From positions 992,001 through 1,056,000 of the forward strand of contig NW_017265134.1 in assembly GCF_001638985.1 (NCBI RefSeq): a stretch of 64,000 nucleotides of DNA, given 5' to 3'. The position numbers were made by a program, and so were the translations under genes. Position 1 is the first letter of the stretch. Every line of letters starts with the position of its first letter. Origin of the DNA: Phycomyces blakesleeanus NRRL 1555(-). Lineage: Eukaryota > Mucoromycota > Mucoromycetes > Mucorales > Phycomycetaceae. Positions 47,053-58,446 of the stretch are shown piece by piece. The notes beneath the pieces were generated by a model that did no database searches, was not told the origin of the DNA, and saw only the letters and a program-made list of their open reading frames with translations.

Positions 47053-47632
47053 AAAGAGAGTTCAATCGTTGTCGCCCTCTCCATCGTTGTCTCCTCAATA
47101 TGGGCAGGCACCTGGTAGCCCCATCGAGCCAGACGTCTTTCACCGCCCTTATCTCCCTTCGCCACCTCTCAAGGCCAGCACAATTGCTGATCTTTTGAAC
47201 CCCATTGAGCACACTCGTCCCACTCTGCCTACCTTGTCCCTGCCCCTGCCCAGTCTGCCGTCCCCACCTCTGAATGCATATGAATCTATGCCTGCACCTG
47301 CACCTGCACCTGCACCTGTATCTGTATCTGCACCTGCACCTGCACTTATGTCTACATCTACATCATCTACATCATCTAAATCATCTACGTCTGCACCCGG
47401 ATCACCTCCAAATGCCGCCGTAGCTGCTGCTGCTGCCTTTGCAACAGTCTCGGCGCTCTTGAACCCTACAACCAAAACTCATCAGATGCTTGAAGCACAT
47501 CGTCATGAACTGCGTCGCGAGGTGTCCAATCTTACTTCTCTCCTTAGCCGTACTACCGCAATGTTACAGAACCTTGACAACGTTATGGCAGTCACTGGCA
47601 CAAAGGAAGCTACTTCTTTTGCTTCATACTAA
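45779..47632 (+). CDS. GATA-type transcription factor with two zinc fingers, poly-Gln rich
   Basis: A single exon of 617 residues. Finger 1 (C121, C124, C142, C145) and finger 2 (C234, C237, C255, C258) both have the CX2CX17CX2C spacing of fungal GATA factors. Both contain TPLWRR and ICNACGLY, and finger 2 ends in HRPITMKR with a basic tail (RRKR). Two such fingers are typical of the iron/siderophore repressors (Urbs1, SreA, Fep1). However, the linker here (about 88 residues) is Pro/Ser-rich and lacks the Cys-rich iron-sensing segment of those proteins. Long Gln/His tracts (about 46820-47055) and Pro-Ala repeats follow, then a C-terminal coiled-coil-like helix (LRREVSNLTSLLSRTTAML). It is a nuclear regulator; assignment to iron control is an inference from the double finger. 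Confidence 0.9.
46820..47055. repeat. CAG/CAA/CAT repeat coding poly-Gln/His
   Basis: Tandem CAGCAACAT then CAACAG units inside the GATA gene. The tract may be length-polymorphic between strains. Confidence 0.85.
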
Positions 47633-48503
47633 GCCTTTTTCTTTTTTCTTTTTTTTTGTTAAAATATATATATATATATTTTATCTTTATCTTTATCTAC
47701 CTTTCTTTTAATATTTCAATAAATTCAATAAATTCAATACAGAATATATATTTATAGTGTAATACATGCATTTGGTTTCTCTATTAGAAATGCCGCCTTT
47801 TTTTTTGTGTTTTTGTGTTTTTGGTTTTTGGTTATTTTGGTTGGCCAAACCACGAACTATCCACAACAAGTGGTCTGTTTGTGGTAAAGAGCCTGTTTCT
47901 TTTTGCACGTGAAGCCACATGCTAGTTCACAAATATGCCAACTGTGGAGAAAGTGTTAGCTAAACCACGCGGAGATTGCCCTGTTTCCGTAAACTCCCTT
48001 TTGCAAAAGATATGTGTGATGATTGCAAATGTTGTGTGAATTTCTTTTTTACTTTCATTATTTTATTATTTGAATATAAAGAATAATTTGGATAATTTGG
48101 GATTAATGGGCCAATTAAAGGACGGGAAAATTTGTAAAGTAATTATAATGCTAATGATGATAGTAAAGATCGATTGGATTGGATTGGATTCTATTGAATA
48201 GAATTAGACATTTGTAAAGTCAATTAGATACCTTAAATGACACGTCTCATTTCCCTACTTAATAATAGCAATAATAGTAATTACTATTTTTTTGTTTTAA
48301 TATTAATAATTTTTTTAATTCACTATTTATATCTTTTTTTTTTCTTTTTTCTGAAGAGATAATTATTATGTGTATAAAAGGCTTCTTTCTCAACTTCCTT
48401 GTCCCCTGTCTTTCTATTACAATTCACTAGATTACACCATACTATACTATACAAAATAGCCTACCTACGAACCAACTCTTGATTTAAAGTATCATCATCA
48501 CCA
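47633..48503. other. Intergenic region between GATA and bHLH genes
   Basis: No gene. AATAAA-like signals lie near 47717-47735, and a palindromic E-box core CACGTG is at 47906-47911, about 600 bp upstream of the bHLH start. Confidence 0.5.
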
Positions 48504-49881
48504 ATGCCTCCCAACAAAACTATGATCGATTCTTGGGATAACGTTCCTCTTTACTATCCTCATCAACAAGCAACCATTACCCAACAAAAAGGTTAGATAG
48601 ATAAAGAACCCATTCATTCACCAGCCCTTTTACCTCTTTGATTTCAATTTCATATCTCTAATTTGTTTTTATTCACTTTCATTAGAAACCACACAGAATG
48701 TCTGGCCTAATTGTGAAATAGATAAAACTCTCCAGGACCGGCCTTTTGTTGCCTATCTAGACCAGTTTTCGTTGCCCTCGTTCGAGCCCTTATCGATGCG
48801 CGAGACAAGAGTAACCTCTATTTCCTCTTTAAGACATGGTCTGTGTCGCACACCCTCACCACAGACCACCCGCAGTCATGATCTCAACCCTACCAATACC
48901 ACAAATATGAACAGTCCTAATACTATTCCTGACCACAATGATATAACAATCCCAGTCTATCTCTACAAAAGCAATTCAATCGTCGTCCCTCATCAGATCT
49001 CAACCAATGCCGTTCGCAAATCATCTCTTTTTATGCCCCAACTTTCTTCTACGCTCACCAACACCACCCACACCACAAATCCTCCTCTTTCTGTCCCAAT
49101 TCCCAACTCCCCAGTCTCATCCGTATCCTCCCAATCTTCCCAATCTTCCCTGTCCTCCAACCAGACCTCCAAGAACCATACCTTGGCTAGATCCAAACGA
49201 GACAACCACATCTTGTCCGAACAACGCCGACGGAACATGATCCGCACCGGCTTCAAGGAAATGACGGACCTCATACCGACCCTCAAGAACATCAGCCAGT
49301 CAAAGAGCATCATCCTATTCAAAGCAGCAGACTACATGAAAGATCTCGAACGACGGAACAAACATCTCCGCGACAAACTCTCGGCTTTACAATGGAGAGC
49401 CAAACTCAAGGCTGGCCAAATCAAGCACCATCCAGTCAAATCATCACCACTTGTTCCTCTACCTCACCGAGACCATCTCAAACAAGTCCGTATTCTAGAA
49501 GATCAAATCAGGCAGCAACAAAGACTTCTCACCCAACACAACTTGCCTACACCTACACCTACACCTACAATTATGCAATCCAATCATGACCACAATCTTG
49601 TAAATACCTTTTCATCCACAGCCACACACTCCCAACAGCAACAACAACAACAACCATCTAGTCATGTCCATACTACTGCTCATAATACTCAAGCCATTCT
49701 AGTACCAATGTCAAAAGAAGATAATTCGTTTATCCAATGGCACTCGTCCTCTTCTGCATCATCCAGTGCTTCTTCACTTGCTGTACCCAGTCTCTCGATT
49801 CCTGCTGACGAAGACTTTGGGCTAGAAAGTGCCCAACGAGATCGTTGGTTGAGCTGTGGAAAGATGAACCAGTTTCAATAA
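48504..49881 (+). CDS. Basic helix-loop-helix transcription factor (2 exons)
   Basis: Exon 48504-48591 joins exon 48686-49881 in frame, giving 427 residues. The bHLH domain lies near residues 198-258. Its basic region, DNHILSEQRRRN, has the His-Glu-Arg arrangement that contacts E-boxes; helix 1 is IRTGFKEMTDLIPTL, and helix 2 (KSIILFKAADYMKDL) extends into a leucine-containing coil (ERRNKHLRDKLSALQ). The region before is Ser/Thr/Asn-rich, and a short Gln tract follows the domain. The small first exon carries MPPNKT and WDNVPLYYP. The long loop-helix with a zipper-like extension resembles Ino4/Max-type partners, so dimerisation with another bHLH protein is likely. Targets are unknown. Confidence 0.9.
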
Positions 49882-51219
49882 CATTCGATCAAGGTTTTCC
49901 CCACTTTTTTTTTTTTTTTTTTAAAAAAAAAACTGTTTTTATGCCTTTTTTTTTATATATTATTTCTTTTTCATGTATCGTCTCACAAATATAAACATTT
50001 ACACATACACATTTATACGCATGCAATTTCATACTTCTTTTTCTTTCTTTATTTCTCACAACAAATTATACCCTCCTGCTTACTCACTTGCTTACTCCAC
50101 TTACTTACACATCCTCCCCATTTACCAACATATTCAAATCATTCAAACATTGACACTCATATTTATATTTACACTCAAATACACATTTATAATTTATAAT
50201 TTTTTATTTTTTTTGCTTTAGTTTAAATTACATGTATGGCTTCCCTTTTTTTTCCTTTTTACTACTACTACTACTATTTGTATTTATTTCTTAATAATAA
50301 TAATAATATTAATATTAATATTAATATTAATAAATTCATAAAAACCACAACTCCGGATAAAACTAATGTCAACAGAATTTCTTCTATTTATTATACTGAA
50401 TATTGAAGAAAGAAAGAGAAAATTACATGTAACTTGAAATATATATAGATAGATATACATGGTAGGTGATTGATAAATTGGCATAATTAATTAATTAAAA
50501 ATTATAAAAAAGGGGGTTTTCAATTCTAATTAAAATTAAAAAATCAAAAATTTAAAAAAAAAAGTATTTTGGCCTTTGTCACAAACCAGTCACATAAATA
50601 AATATGAGAGAGATAAAGAAAAAATATATATATATATATATATACTTTTTGCCTGCCCAAAATAGAAGTTGTTTGAACCTTAAATTCTCTATATCTGAAA
50701 TTGAAACCCACTATTGAATTGAATTGAACTGAACTGAATTGATTTTTTTTTAAAGAAAAAAAAAATTTGCTTACTTGCTTGCTTTCTCTTTTTTTTTTTT
50801 TTCTTAATTTTTTTTTGAATATATATATATATATATATTTATATAAGACCAAAGAAACACAAGCGACAAATACATATAGACGCATACACACTACGCATAC
50901 GATACATACCTCTTGTTCTGCTTTATATACCTATACCTTATATAAAGACCAGTAAAAAAAAAACAAAAAAAAACAATATCAGTATCAGTATCAATAGCCA
51001 ATAGCCAAAAGCACAACAAACCTTTTGTACGGGCGGAATAAAGATATAAATATATGCATATATTTATTTATTTATTTATTTATATAGATATATAGATATA
51101 TAGATATATGAGCTTGTGTGTATGTGTATGAATGGGTTTACATATCTATATCTATATATATCAAAGAAAGAAAAAGAAACAAATATAATAATTGAAACAA
51201 CAAAAGTGATATTGTCATC
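49882..51219. other. Intergenic AT-rich region
   Basis: No gene. T/A homopolymers lie at 49905-49931 (a possible hairpin), and TAA, TTAA, TA and (TTTA)n repeats are frequent. It acts at least as the promoter region of the Myb/C2H2 gene. Confidence 0.5.
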
Positions 51220-53976
51220 ATGGCACGCGTACATCTATTTCCCTCAACATTGCTCCATACAACCGACCATCACAGGTCATCATTAACATCAGACGATGAA
51301 AACTTTTCTCGATTGGGTCAAGACAATCATTCACCAATTCCACATTCCTTGGACGAAAACCACACTCTGGACGTCACAGCAGTACCACTACAATCCCATT
51401 CTTTCGATTCAAAACCTCAAGAAACACATATAGACCAAACCAGAACCACATCCCAGTCTTCAGGCCATACAAATCAAAACAACAACAACAATAACAACAA
51501 CAATAATAATAATAATAGTAATAGTAGCACCAGTGCTGCATTGACAGCTGCTCTACTTGGAAATACGACAGTCACGCCACAAACACATCTAATCGATGAA
51601 AGGTCTAATAAACCATTGAAAATTGAATACGGTAAGAAGGTACAAGCAACATATGCTGAATACAGATATACATATACATATACGTACAGGCATGTATGTG
51701 TATGTAGGAAACAAATAAACTTAACATATATACCATATAATTGGATAGTTTAATTTGTATTTTGATATATATATATATATATACATACATGTGTGCATAC
51801 ATATTTTATACGTGATATTTATGCTTTATATTGACATATACATATATATAGACCCAGAAACTCGGTTGAACGCAGTTGATATATCTACAGACACAGTAGA
51901 AAAATCAGCTGCCTCTGCTCTCCAATTGTTATCACAGTCAGAAACTGATAAAAAATCTCACCCGATATTTGATGAAAGTAATGTCGTATTGATAGCCAAC
52001 TACCCTGGCCTATCCGAGTTAAACTCCACATCTACTCTTCATCAGACACTCGAACAAAATAAGCCAAACGAACCAACCACATCAAACGTCGATGGATCAG
52101 AAACCCCAAGGCACGATAATTGGACAACAGAAGAAGATGAACTGTTGCTGAGTGGTATCAAACGCTATGGATATGGTAACTGGAAAGAAATCGCAAACAC
52201 AATCAAAGGCCGAAAAGGAAAACAGATCAAGCAAAGGTGGGATAATGTACTGGCTACAAAGTTTGTCGACCACGAGTGGTTAAAAAACAAGGTTCAGGTC
52301 GACGAGACGTGGCACCAAGAACAGCAGCAACTCCAGCAACTTCAACAACTCCAAGAGCAACAACCACTAGGCTCTCTTGACCATTTCGAACAGCTCAATG
52401 CACACATACAGACCCAAGAACTACCACCAAAACCGCTTCATCAACCAAGACACCAGCCAGGACATCAGCCAGGACAGGACCTCGTACAGGAACTCGAGCA
52501 GCAGCTCGACCAGAATGAACAAATAGAGTACAATCAATGCCAGGTTCACCAAGTAGAAGAGCTCCCACAACTCAAACTGTTCTCTGATTTTAAACAACCT
52601 CCACATAAAGTACACCAAGCACAAGACAGAAAATCCGAAAGCCATGATGAAGAAGAAGGAGAAAATAAAAAGCAGAAAGAGCCACAACCGCAGGAAAGTC
52701 AACAAAAGACTTATCAAGATCAAAATCAAGATCAGAATCAGCACCAAACTTCAGTTGATGCCAATGGGGCAGGTTCTGGCAGTGTCTCGGAAGAACCCCA
52801 GACAAAACCGGCTGATGGCAAACCCCTAAAGTTTTTTGATACGGCTGATTGGAATGAGATTGCCCAAAAGATCACAGAAAAGGCTCGTCAGGGTAATCAA
52901 GGCGCAATAGAGGCTCTGTTATCCCAAGCACTTCTTGGGACTGTCAGCCAAGGTCCCAAGCAGGCCATTTACCAAAGTCGTCCACAAACCATACCATCTA
53001 CACCTACATCCACATCTACACCCACGTCCACACATACTCATACTCCTTCTCTTTCTCCTGCTCCTGCTCCTGCGCCTGCTCCTGCTCCTACGCCTGCTTC
53101 CGTGCCTGGATCCGTACATGCACCTATACCGAGCGTACTTAGTGTTCACCCAACATTCAACTTTGCTGATGCGGCAGCATTGGCACTGTATGCCCAGCAA
53201 CTCGAGCAAGCATCGAATGGGCATCATCATAATCTCTTATCATCGACCTCTCTTTCAGCCGCGGCAGCGTTGGCAAACCATCCATACTTTATGTCTAGTG
53301 CATTTGGACAGAGATGCGATAACAATGTAACAGCAGGGTCTGGAAATACTGCCAATCCAAATAATACCATAAGTAGCAGTACTGGTTCTGGTGTGGGTAT
53401 TCAATCCTCATCTTCATCCTCCACCGTATCTCACCAGACTATGGGATCAAATTCTCCAAACTCTCCGAATCATAACAACAGCAACAAACGAAGACGATCT
53501 AATCCAGCATTGGCAGACACCCAGTCAGCAGCCATGTCGATCTATGCTTCTTCGGCACCAATTACCACAACTGTTAACAACCAGACCCAGACAGTCTATC
53601 CATGTCTATTCCCAGCCTGTGGAAAGACATTCGCAAGACTCTATAATCTCAAGAGTCATTCAAGGACACACACCGACGATCGTCCGTTTGGTTGCCAGGT
53701 ATGCCAGGCTTCCTTTAGTCGCAACCATGATCTCAAGCGTCACGTCAAGATTCACGGTGGAGACAAACCTTACCATTGTATAGGATGCAACAAGACATTT
53801 TCAAGGTATTTTTTTTAAAAACAAAAGAAGCACTTTATTATTATATATATATATATAGGTATTATGTAAAGCATAAGTGATCTAATGCCTTTTTTCTTTC
53901 TTTTGCTTATAGATTGGATGCTTTGAAACGACACAAGAGTAACCAACGTAATAAGACAGCTTGTGTGGGGAACTAA
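51220..53976 (+). CDS. Myb/SANT plus C2H2 zinc-finger protein (3 exons)
   Basis: Exons 51220-51631, 51852-53805 and 53913-53976 total 2430 bp, giving 809 residues. A single Myb/SANT repeat lies near residues 226-275 (NWTTEEDELLLSGIKRYG, then NWKEIANTIKGRKGKQIKQR). At the C-terminus (about 720-805) are three C2H2 fingers: CLFPACGKTFARLYNLKSH, CQVCQASFSRNHDLKRH and CIGCNKTFSR, completed across the last intron by LDALKRHKSNQ. Without the last splice the third finger would be cut, so that intron is well supported. Between the two lie Gln-, Glu/Lys- and Pro/Ala-rich linkers. The product is surely a nuclear DNA-binding regulator. The combination of a Myb repeat and C2H2 fingers in one chain is uncommon and may mark a lineage-specific family. 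Confidence 0.9.
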
Positions 53977-54534
53977 GTAACCATGAATCAATCAACTTTT
54001 TTTTTTCTTTAAAAAAATTATTTCTGTAGCACTTCATCATCATTATCATCATCATCATTATTTTATTATTATTATCACTACTACTACTACTACTACTACT
54101 ATAATACTTCTTTATTTTAGCATTTGACCTGTCTTATTTCTTTTTCATTCACATTTATATAGGTATATAGATATAGGTATATTATGTAAAAATATATATC
54201 TCTCAATCACCATCAATTCTATACACTCATACACTTGTTCTATCTTTTTTTTTTTTTTTTTCTTTAAAAAAAAAGCTTATATTTTGCTGTATACAAAATT
54301 GTACTTTTATATATTGTTTTCGTACCAATTAAATCTATAAACCAACACCATCAAAACCCACCGTAATAATCAATAGTAGTAATAGTAATAGCAGCAAAAA
54401 TCAATTATTATTAATTGCTTAATTTTTTTTTTTCATCTTAATATTAGTTTTCTAAATATACACATACGCACACAAGCACAAACATTTATATATTATACAC
54501 ACACATATATATATATATTTATATACACTCTTGT
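53977..54534. other. Convergent intergenic region
   Basis: The 3' ends of the Myb/C2H2 gene (plus) and the phospholipase gene (minus) face each other. It is AT-rich with T16/A9 runs near 54247-54275 and (CTA)n near 54078-54102. No gene. Confidence 0.55.
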
Positions 54535-57500
54535 TTATGCCTTTGGGGTCTCTTGTCCAGTCTTTGTGGTCTCTTCTTCAGAATTTGACGTCTTTTGTTT
54601 AGACTCTGGCGTCTCTTGACCAGACTTTGACTTCTCTTGTTCGGCCTTTGGCACCTCTTGTTCAGTCTTTGGGGTCTCTTGTTCGGTATTTGGGATATCT
54701 TGTTCACTCTTTGGCTTCTCTGGACCGACCTTTGGACTATTCTCACCCAACACTGTATCGTCAAGGTTCTCCAGTCGACGGACAATGTGCCACAATAGAT
54801 CCTTGTTGGTCCAGTACGAAAAGTGCGCCCGCATACCCACAAGATACTCATTCGCAATCATGCTCATAAAACTCTCGGGCTGTAATACATGGTCAATTCG
54901 CCTTGCGCCAGGCAGCTTCTTTAGTTCAAATTGTCGCTCGGCCTCCAACTCTTCTTCCGCCTGTTCAGCCTCTGACTTCTTGGCAGTTTCTTTGATACTA
55001 CCAGTCTTAGTAGACGAAGCATCGCCATCCTTAGGAACCGTGGCATCAAGTGCAACCTCGCCCTTGGTTTCTCCTGGAGAAGTGATGGCTGGCCCAGGTT
55101 CGTGTATCTCCTTGTTCAGATCATTCCAGACATTACCGGAGTGGGAATTCTTATCATCATCATCATTATTATTATTGGCATTATTGTTGTTGCTGGTATT
55201 TACTTCTGGATTAGGATCCTTCTTTGGCTTGACTGCCATTGAATCAGAAGGATCTTGGTTGACAGGCTTACACTCCTCAGCAGTCTTTTTGGCAGGAGTC
55301 TCGGTCTTGTATTCACTGACATTTATCTTGATATCTTCTTCTTCTTCATCATTTTCAGCCTTATCTACTGCCCATGCTTCCTCCTCATCCTTCATCTTCT
55401 TTTCTTCCTTTTCCTTCCTCTTCTTCTTCTTCTTTTCTTCTTTCTCCTCTTCCTTCTTCTTTCTCTTCTCGTCCTCTTCATCCTGCTTCTTTTTCTTTTT
55501 TTCCTCCTTTTCTTCCTTCTTCTTCTCTTTTTTTGATTCTTTTGATGTAGAGACCTTATCTTCATTCTTCGGATGTTTATTGAAATTGGCTTTTGCTCGT
55601 TCCAGTGTGTCGAGACGAACGCCGTCAATACCAAGGACTTCTACCAAATGATGTCGCTTGCTAGTAGAATGTGTAGGAAAGTTGATTTCACAGCCACTAA
55701 ACGGATCTTCCACAGGACTGCCGATAGGTGAAATGAACGATCGGCTCAAAAGAGACGAGGGTGAATGGACCGAAGTCGGGATATCTAATGGGCTAGCGAA
55801 TGTCTTGGATCGCAGCTTGAGAGAAGGCCGCCCGCCTTCGCTGGTGGTCGAGCTGATGCTGCTGGTTTCTTCATCTTTACTCTTGTGAACATTGTCTTCG
55901 CTTGTGCAGTCATTGAGCTTCTTGTCCAAGTCATCTCGAAGAGCCAGCAGTTGCTCTCTTGTCTGTTCGCGTAATGGATCCCATTTGATGATTCCTACAC
56001 TAGGATCGTTTTCTCCCTTATTGTTTTCTCCTCCTGCTCTCCCTGCCATTTCTTCTTCTGCGCCTTTTCCTCCGACTCCATTGTCTTTTGATTTGGCAAA
56101 GTATTGGAGGAATGAATTGACAGATGCCATGATACCATTTGTTTCGCCGTTACTTCCGTCTTCATTATCCGCTTTCTTTCTGGATGCATTGATAGCCTCG
56201 TCATCTGCTTTCTTTCCTTGTTGAGCGACTACTGATGCAGCAGTTACAATGGTATCTGTGTCAGAATTAGGACCGGAGGAAGGCATACGCCACGAGAATA
56301 AGGAAAGAAAATTGATCCCGGGAAGAGAAGACATTGAGGGGAATGAGAATGAGGGTCCGATTGGGATAGAGCGGTCGACGAGGACGGCAGGTTGATCAGT
56401 GTAGTATTCATTCAAAAGAGGTTCAAAACGGTATGCCTACAAATATATTACACATATATTTAATACAATTATGTATATATATATATATGTGTGTGTGTGC
56501 GTGTGTCCGTAATATGAGATCTTACGAGTGGGTCAAAAGGATGAAAGACATTCTCAAAAATGATGTCGTGATCCGGGTGATATTTCTTGGGACACTGGCC
56601 TCTAAATGTCATGACCGCACCAAGGGGGGATCCTAGTCCAAAAAAGTAGGTTGGCTTGAAAACTAATTTTGAAAACACAACATCTAGTTTGCTGTATGCC
56701 TCTTCTTCTTCAGGTTCAGGTGTTCGTTGATGGGAAAGGATATCATACACAATCACACCACCTAACCTATATATTTATATTTAAAATAATTAATTAATTA
56801 ATTAATTAATTAGTAAATGAATGAATGAATGAATAAATAAATAAAAGACGAGTGTGTTTATATGTATCGGCATAAATATAAAACCTTTCTTGGTAAATCT
56901 CATTTCGTCTCGTCTCGTCTCGTCTCGTCTCATCTTATCTCATCTCATCTCATCTAATATTATACGTATGTATCTATGTCTCAAACACCAACTTACGAAT
57001 AGCCCAAGATTACTATTTCGCCATTAAAGTCTGGGTGTTTCTCAAGGAAGTTCTGGTAAGAGGTATTGAAGAGCTGTATAACATTGTCAATGATCTTTTG
57101 GCCACGGTCTTTTGAAAAATAAAACAAAACGTCGGCAAGATAATCGTTTTCAATCAGTCGTACAGTGGGAATCGATTTTAGGGTGATACGGTTCAAGATC
57201 GGATCAACCTGGTCGTGGATGTGCTTGTGCCATTCGATTGGAATCAGCTCTATGCGAACATTGTGGTCCGGAACCTTGGCCTGCAAGATCTGACGAGTTG
57301 TCTCCTGAAGATTTTCAACTGTTTGGTAAACTCTTAGTTTGATGCACAAATATATTTATATTTATATATTAAAAAAAAAAGGCCTACTACATCCCTCTAT
57401 CCTTATTCTATCTCTTTTGATGATGCTTTCTTTTTGTTTTTTGAAAGTCGATCAACTGTATCTTTGAGGTAGTAGGTGATATACTTACTGTTTTCATAAA

Positions 57501-57893
57501 AGTGTCCATATTGTTCTGTTTGCTGTCCAATACCCTAATAGAAAATAAATAAATATATTAATATGTCATTTCTCCAGACTATATATATATATTTATATAT
57601 ATGCATATGCATATGCATATATTTTAGGCGGGATAATACTTACATGGATAACGAATACCAAGTGGTTTACTGGTGAATCTGAGAGAGTATCCTCGGCAGT
57701 CTCAGGTTGAGGAAGTGGCATTTCTGGAGTTAGTGAACATGGCGTTGGTTCATCGTCTACAGAAAATAAAGGCATACATAAGACTTGGCATTCCCGAGAT
57801 GTTTTCTTCGTCATTCCAGATTTCACCATTGAGCTTACCTGCACTGACAGCCGAAAGCTGAGGAGACGGAACATATGTGGTTTCGAAGAACAT
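54535..57893 (-). CDS. DDHD-domain phospholipase A1-like protein (6 exons)
   Basis: Exons 57893-57839, 57756-57644, 57534-57489, 57330-56997, 56766-56526 and 56436-54535 give 2691 bp, 896 residues. The lipase core begins VNHLVFVIHGIGQ. The nucleophile motif GYSLGG (Ser183) is rebuilt across an intron, followed by PTYFFGLGSPLGAV, LAYRFEPLL and, far downstream, RRIDHVLQP: the order expected for phosphatidic-acid-preferring phospholipase A1 (DDHD1/DDHD2, yeast YOR022C group). These enzymes act at ER/Golgi membranes or lipid droplets and in mitochondria. The DDHD part is split by a long low-complexity insert, including a Lys/Glu-rich block (55375-55545). The protein ends in about eight 7-residue repeats (like EQETPKT). 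The start is uncertain: the N-terminal domain usual in this family is missing, so an upstream exon may have been overlooked. Confidence 0.85.
56906..56955. repeat. (TCTCG/TCTCA)n pentanucleotide repeat in an intron
   Basis: About ten units inside the fourth intron-side region of the phospholipase gene; a TTAA and an AATG tract lie next to it (56785-56840). Confidence 0.8.
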
Positions 57894-58446
57894 AAACAAG
57901 TCGAGAAATGACAAAACGAGAGAGTAAGGAGATAGCGAGAGAGTGAGAAGAAAAGAAAAAAAAAGAAAAAAAAAGTGAGTACAAAGAAGTCTTGTCTGTC
58001 AGTCCTTGGATGGAGATTAAATACCTTTCATTTGCCTGTCCAAAAAAGGGCATTCATTTTGCTCTGTATGCCGTCATGCAAATGCGATACATATTTAGAT
58101 AGTGGATAATCTCATCACTACCTCAGAAAGCGATCAGGAACATATCAAAAATTACCACAAAACTGAATCCCACGTCATCACCTCTTTGAGACATTCCATG
58201 TCTTGAGGTTTACAGATAATTTTATATTTTATCCTGGCTATCAAAACGGCTATCTGTCTATCTCTTTTTTTTTTTTGGTTTTTTCAGAATCGAGATCTTC
58301 ACGTGATCATAGTCTGGTACAAAGGCACCGAATGCCGTGGAAGAATAATTGTCCGGTAGCTGTCACACATACAAAAATCCATTTTAGGGTAACAAGAAGA
58401 AGAAAGGACGCATATAAATGTATACAAGTCATTCACTCTCTTTATA
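57894..58446. promoter_or_regulatory. Bidirectional promoter region between phospholipase and HMG genes
   Basis: The two genes start in opposite directions 553 bp apart. The segment holds pyrimidine-rich runs on each side and one palindromic E-box core CACGTG at 58300-58305. Divergent sharing is inferred from layout only. Part of this stretch could still be 5' exon of the phospholipase gene. Confidence 0.45.

Noticed and set aside
46788..47212. Long minus-strand frames of poly-Ala/Val and poly-Leu opposite the GATA gene
   Set aside because: They are reverse-strand readings of the CAG/CAA repeat and have no other support.
54785..55651. 288-codon plus-strand frame rich in Ser/Phe/Leu
   Set aside because: It is antisense to the Lys/Glu- and Asp-rich part of the phospholipase gene, which has motif and splice support.
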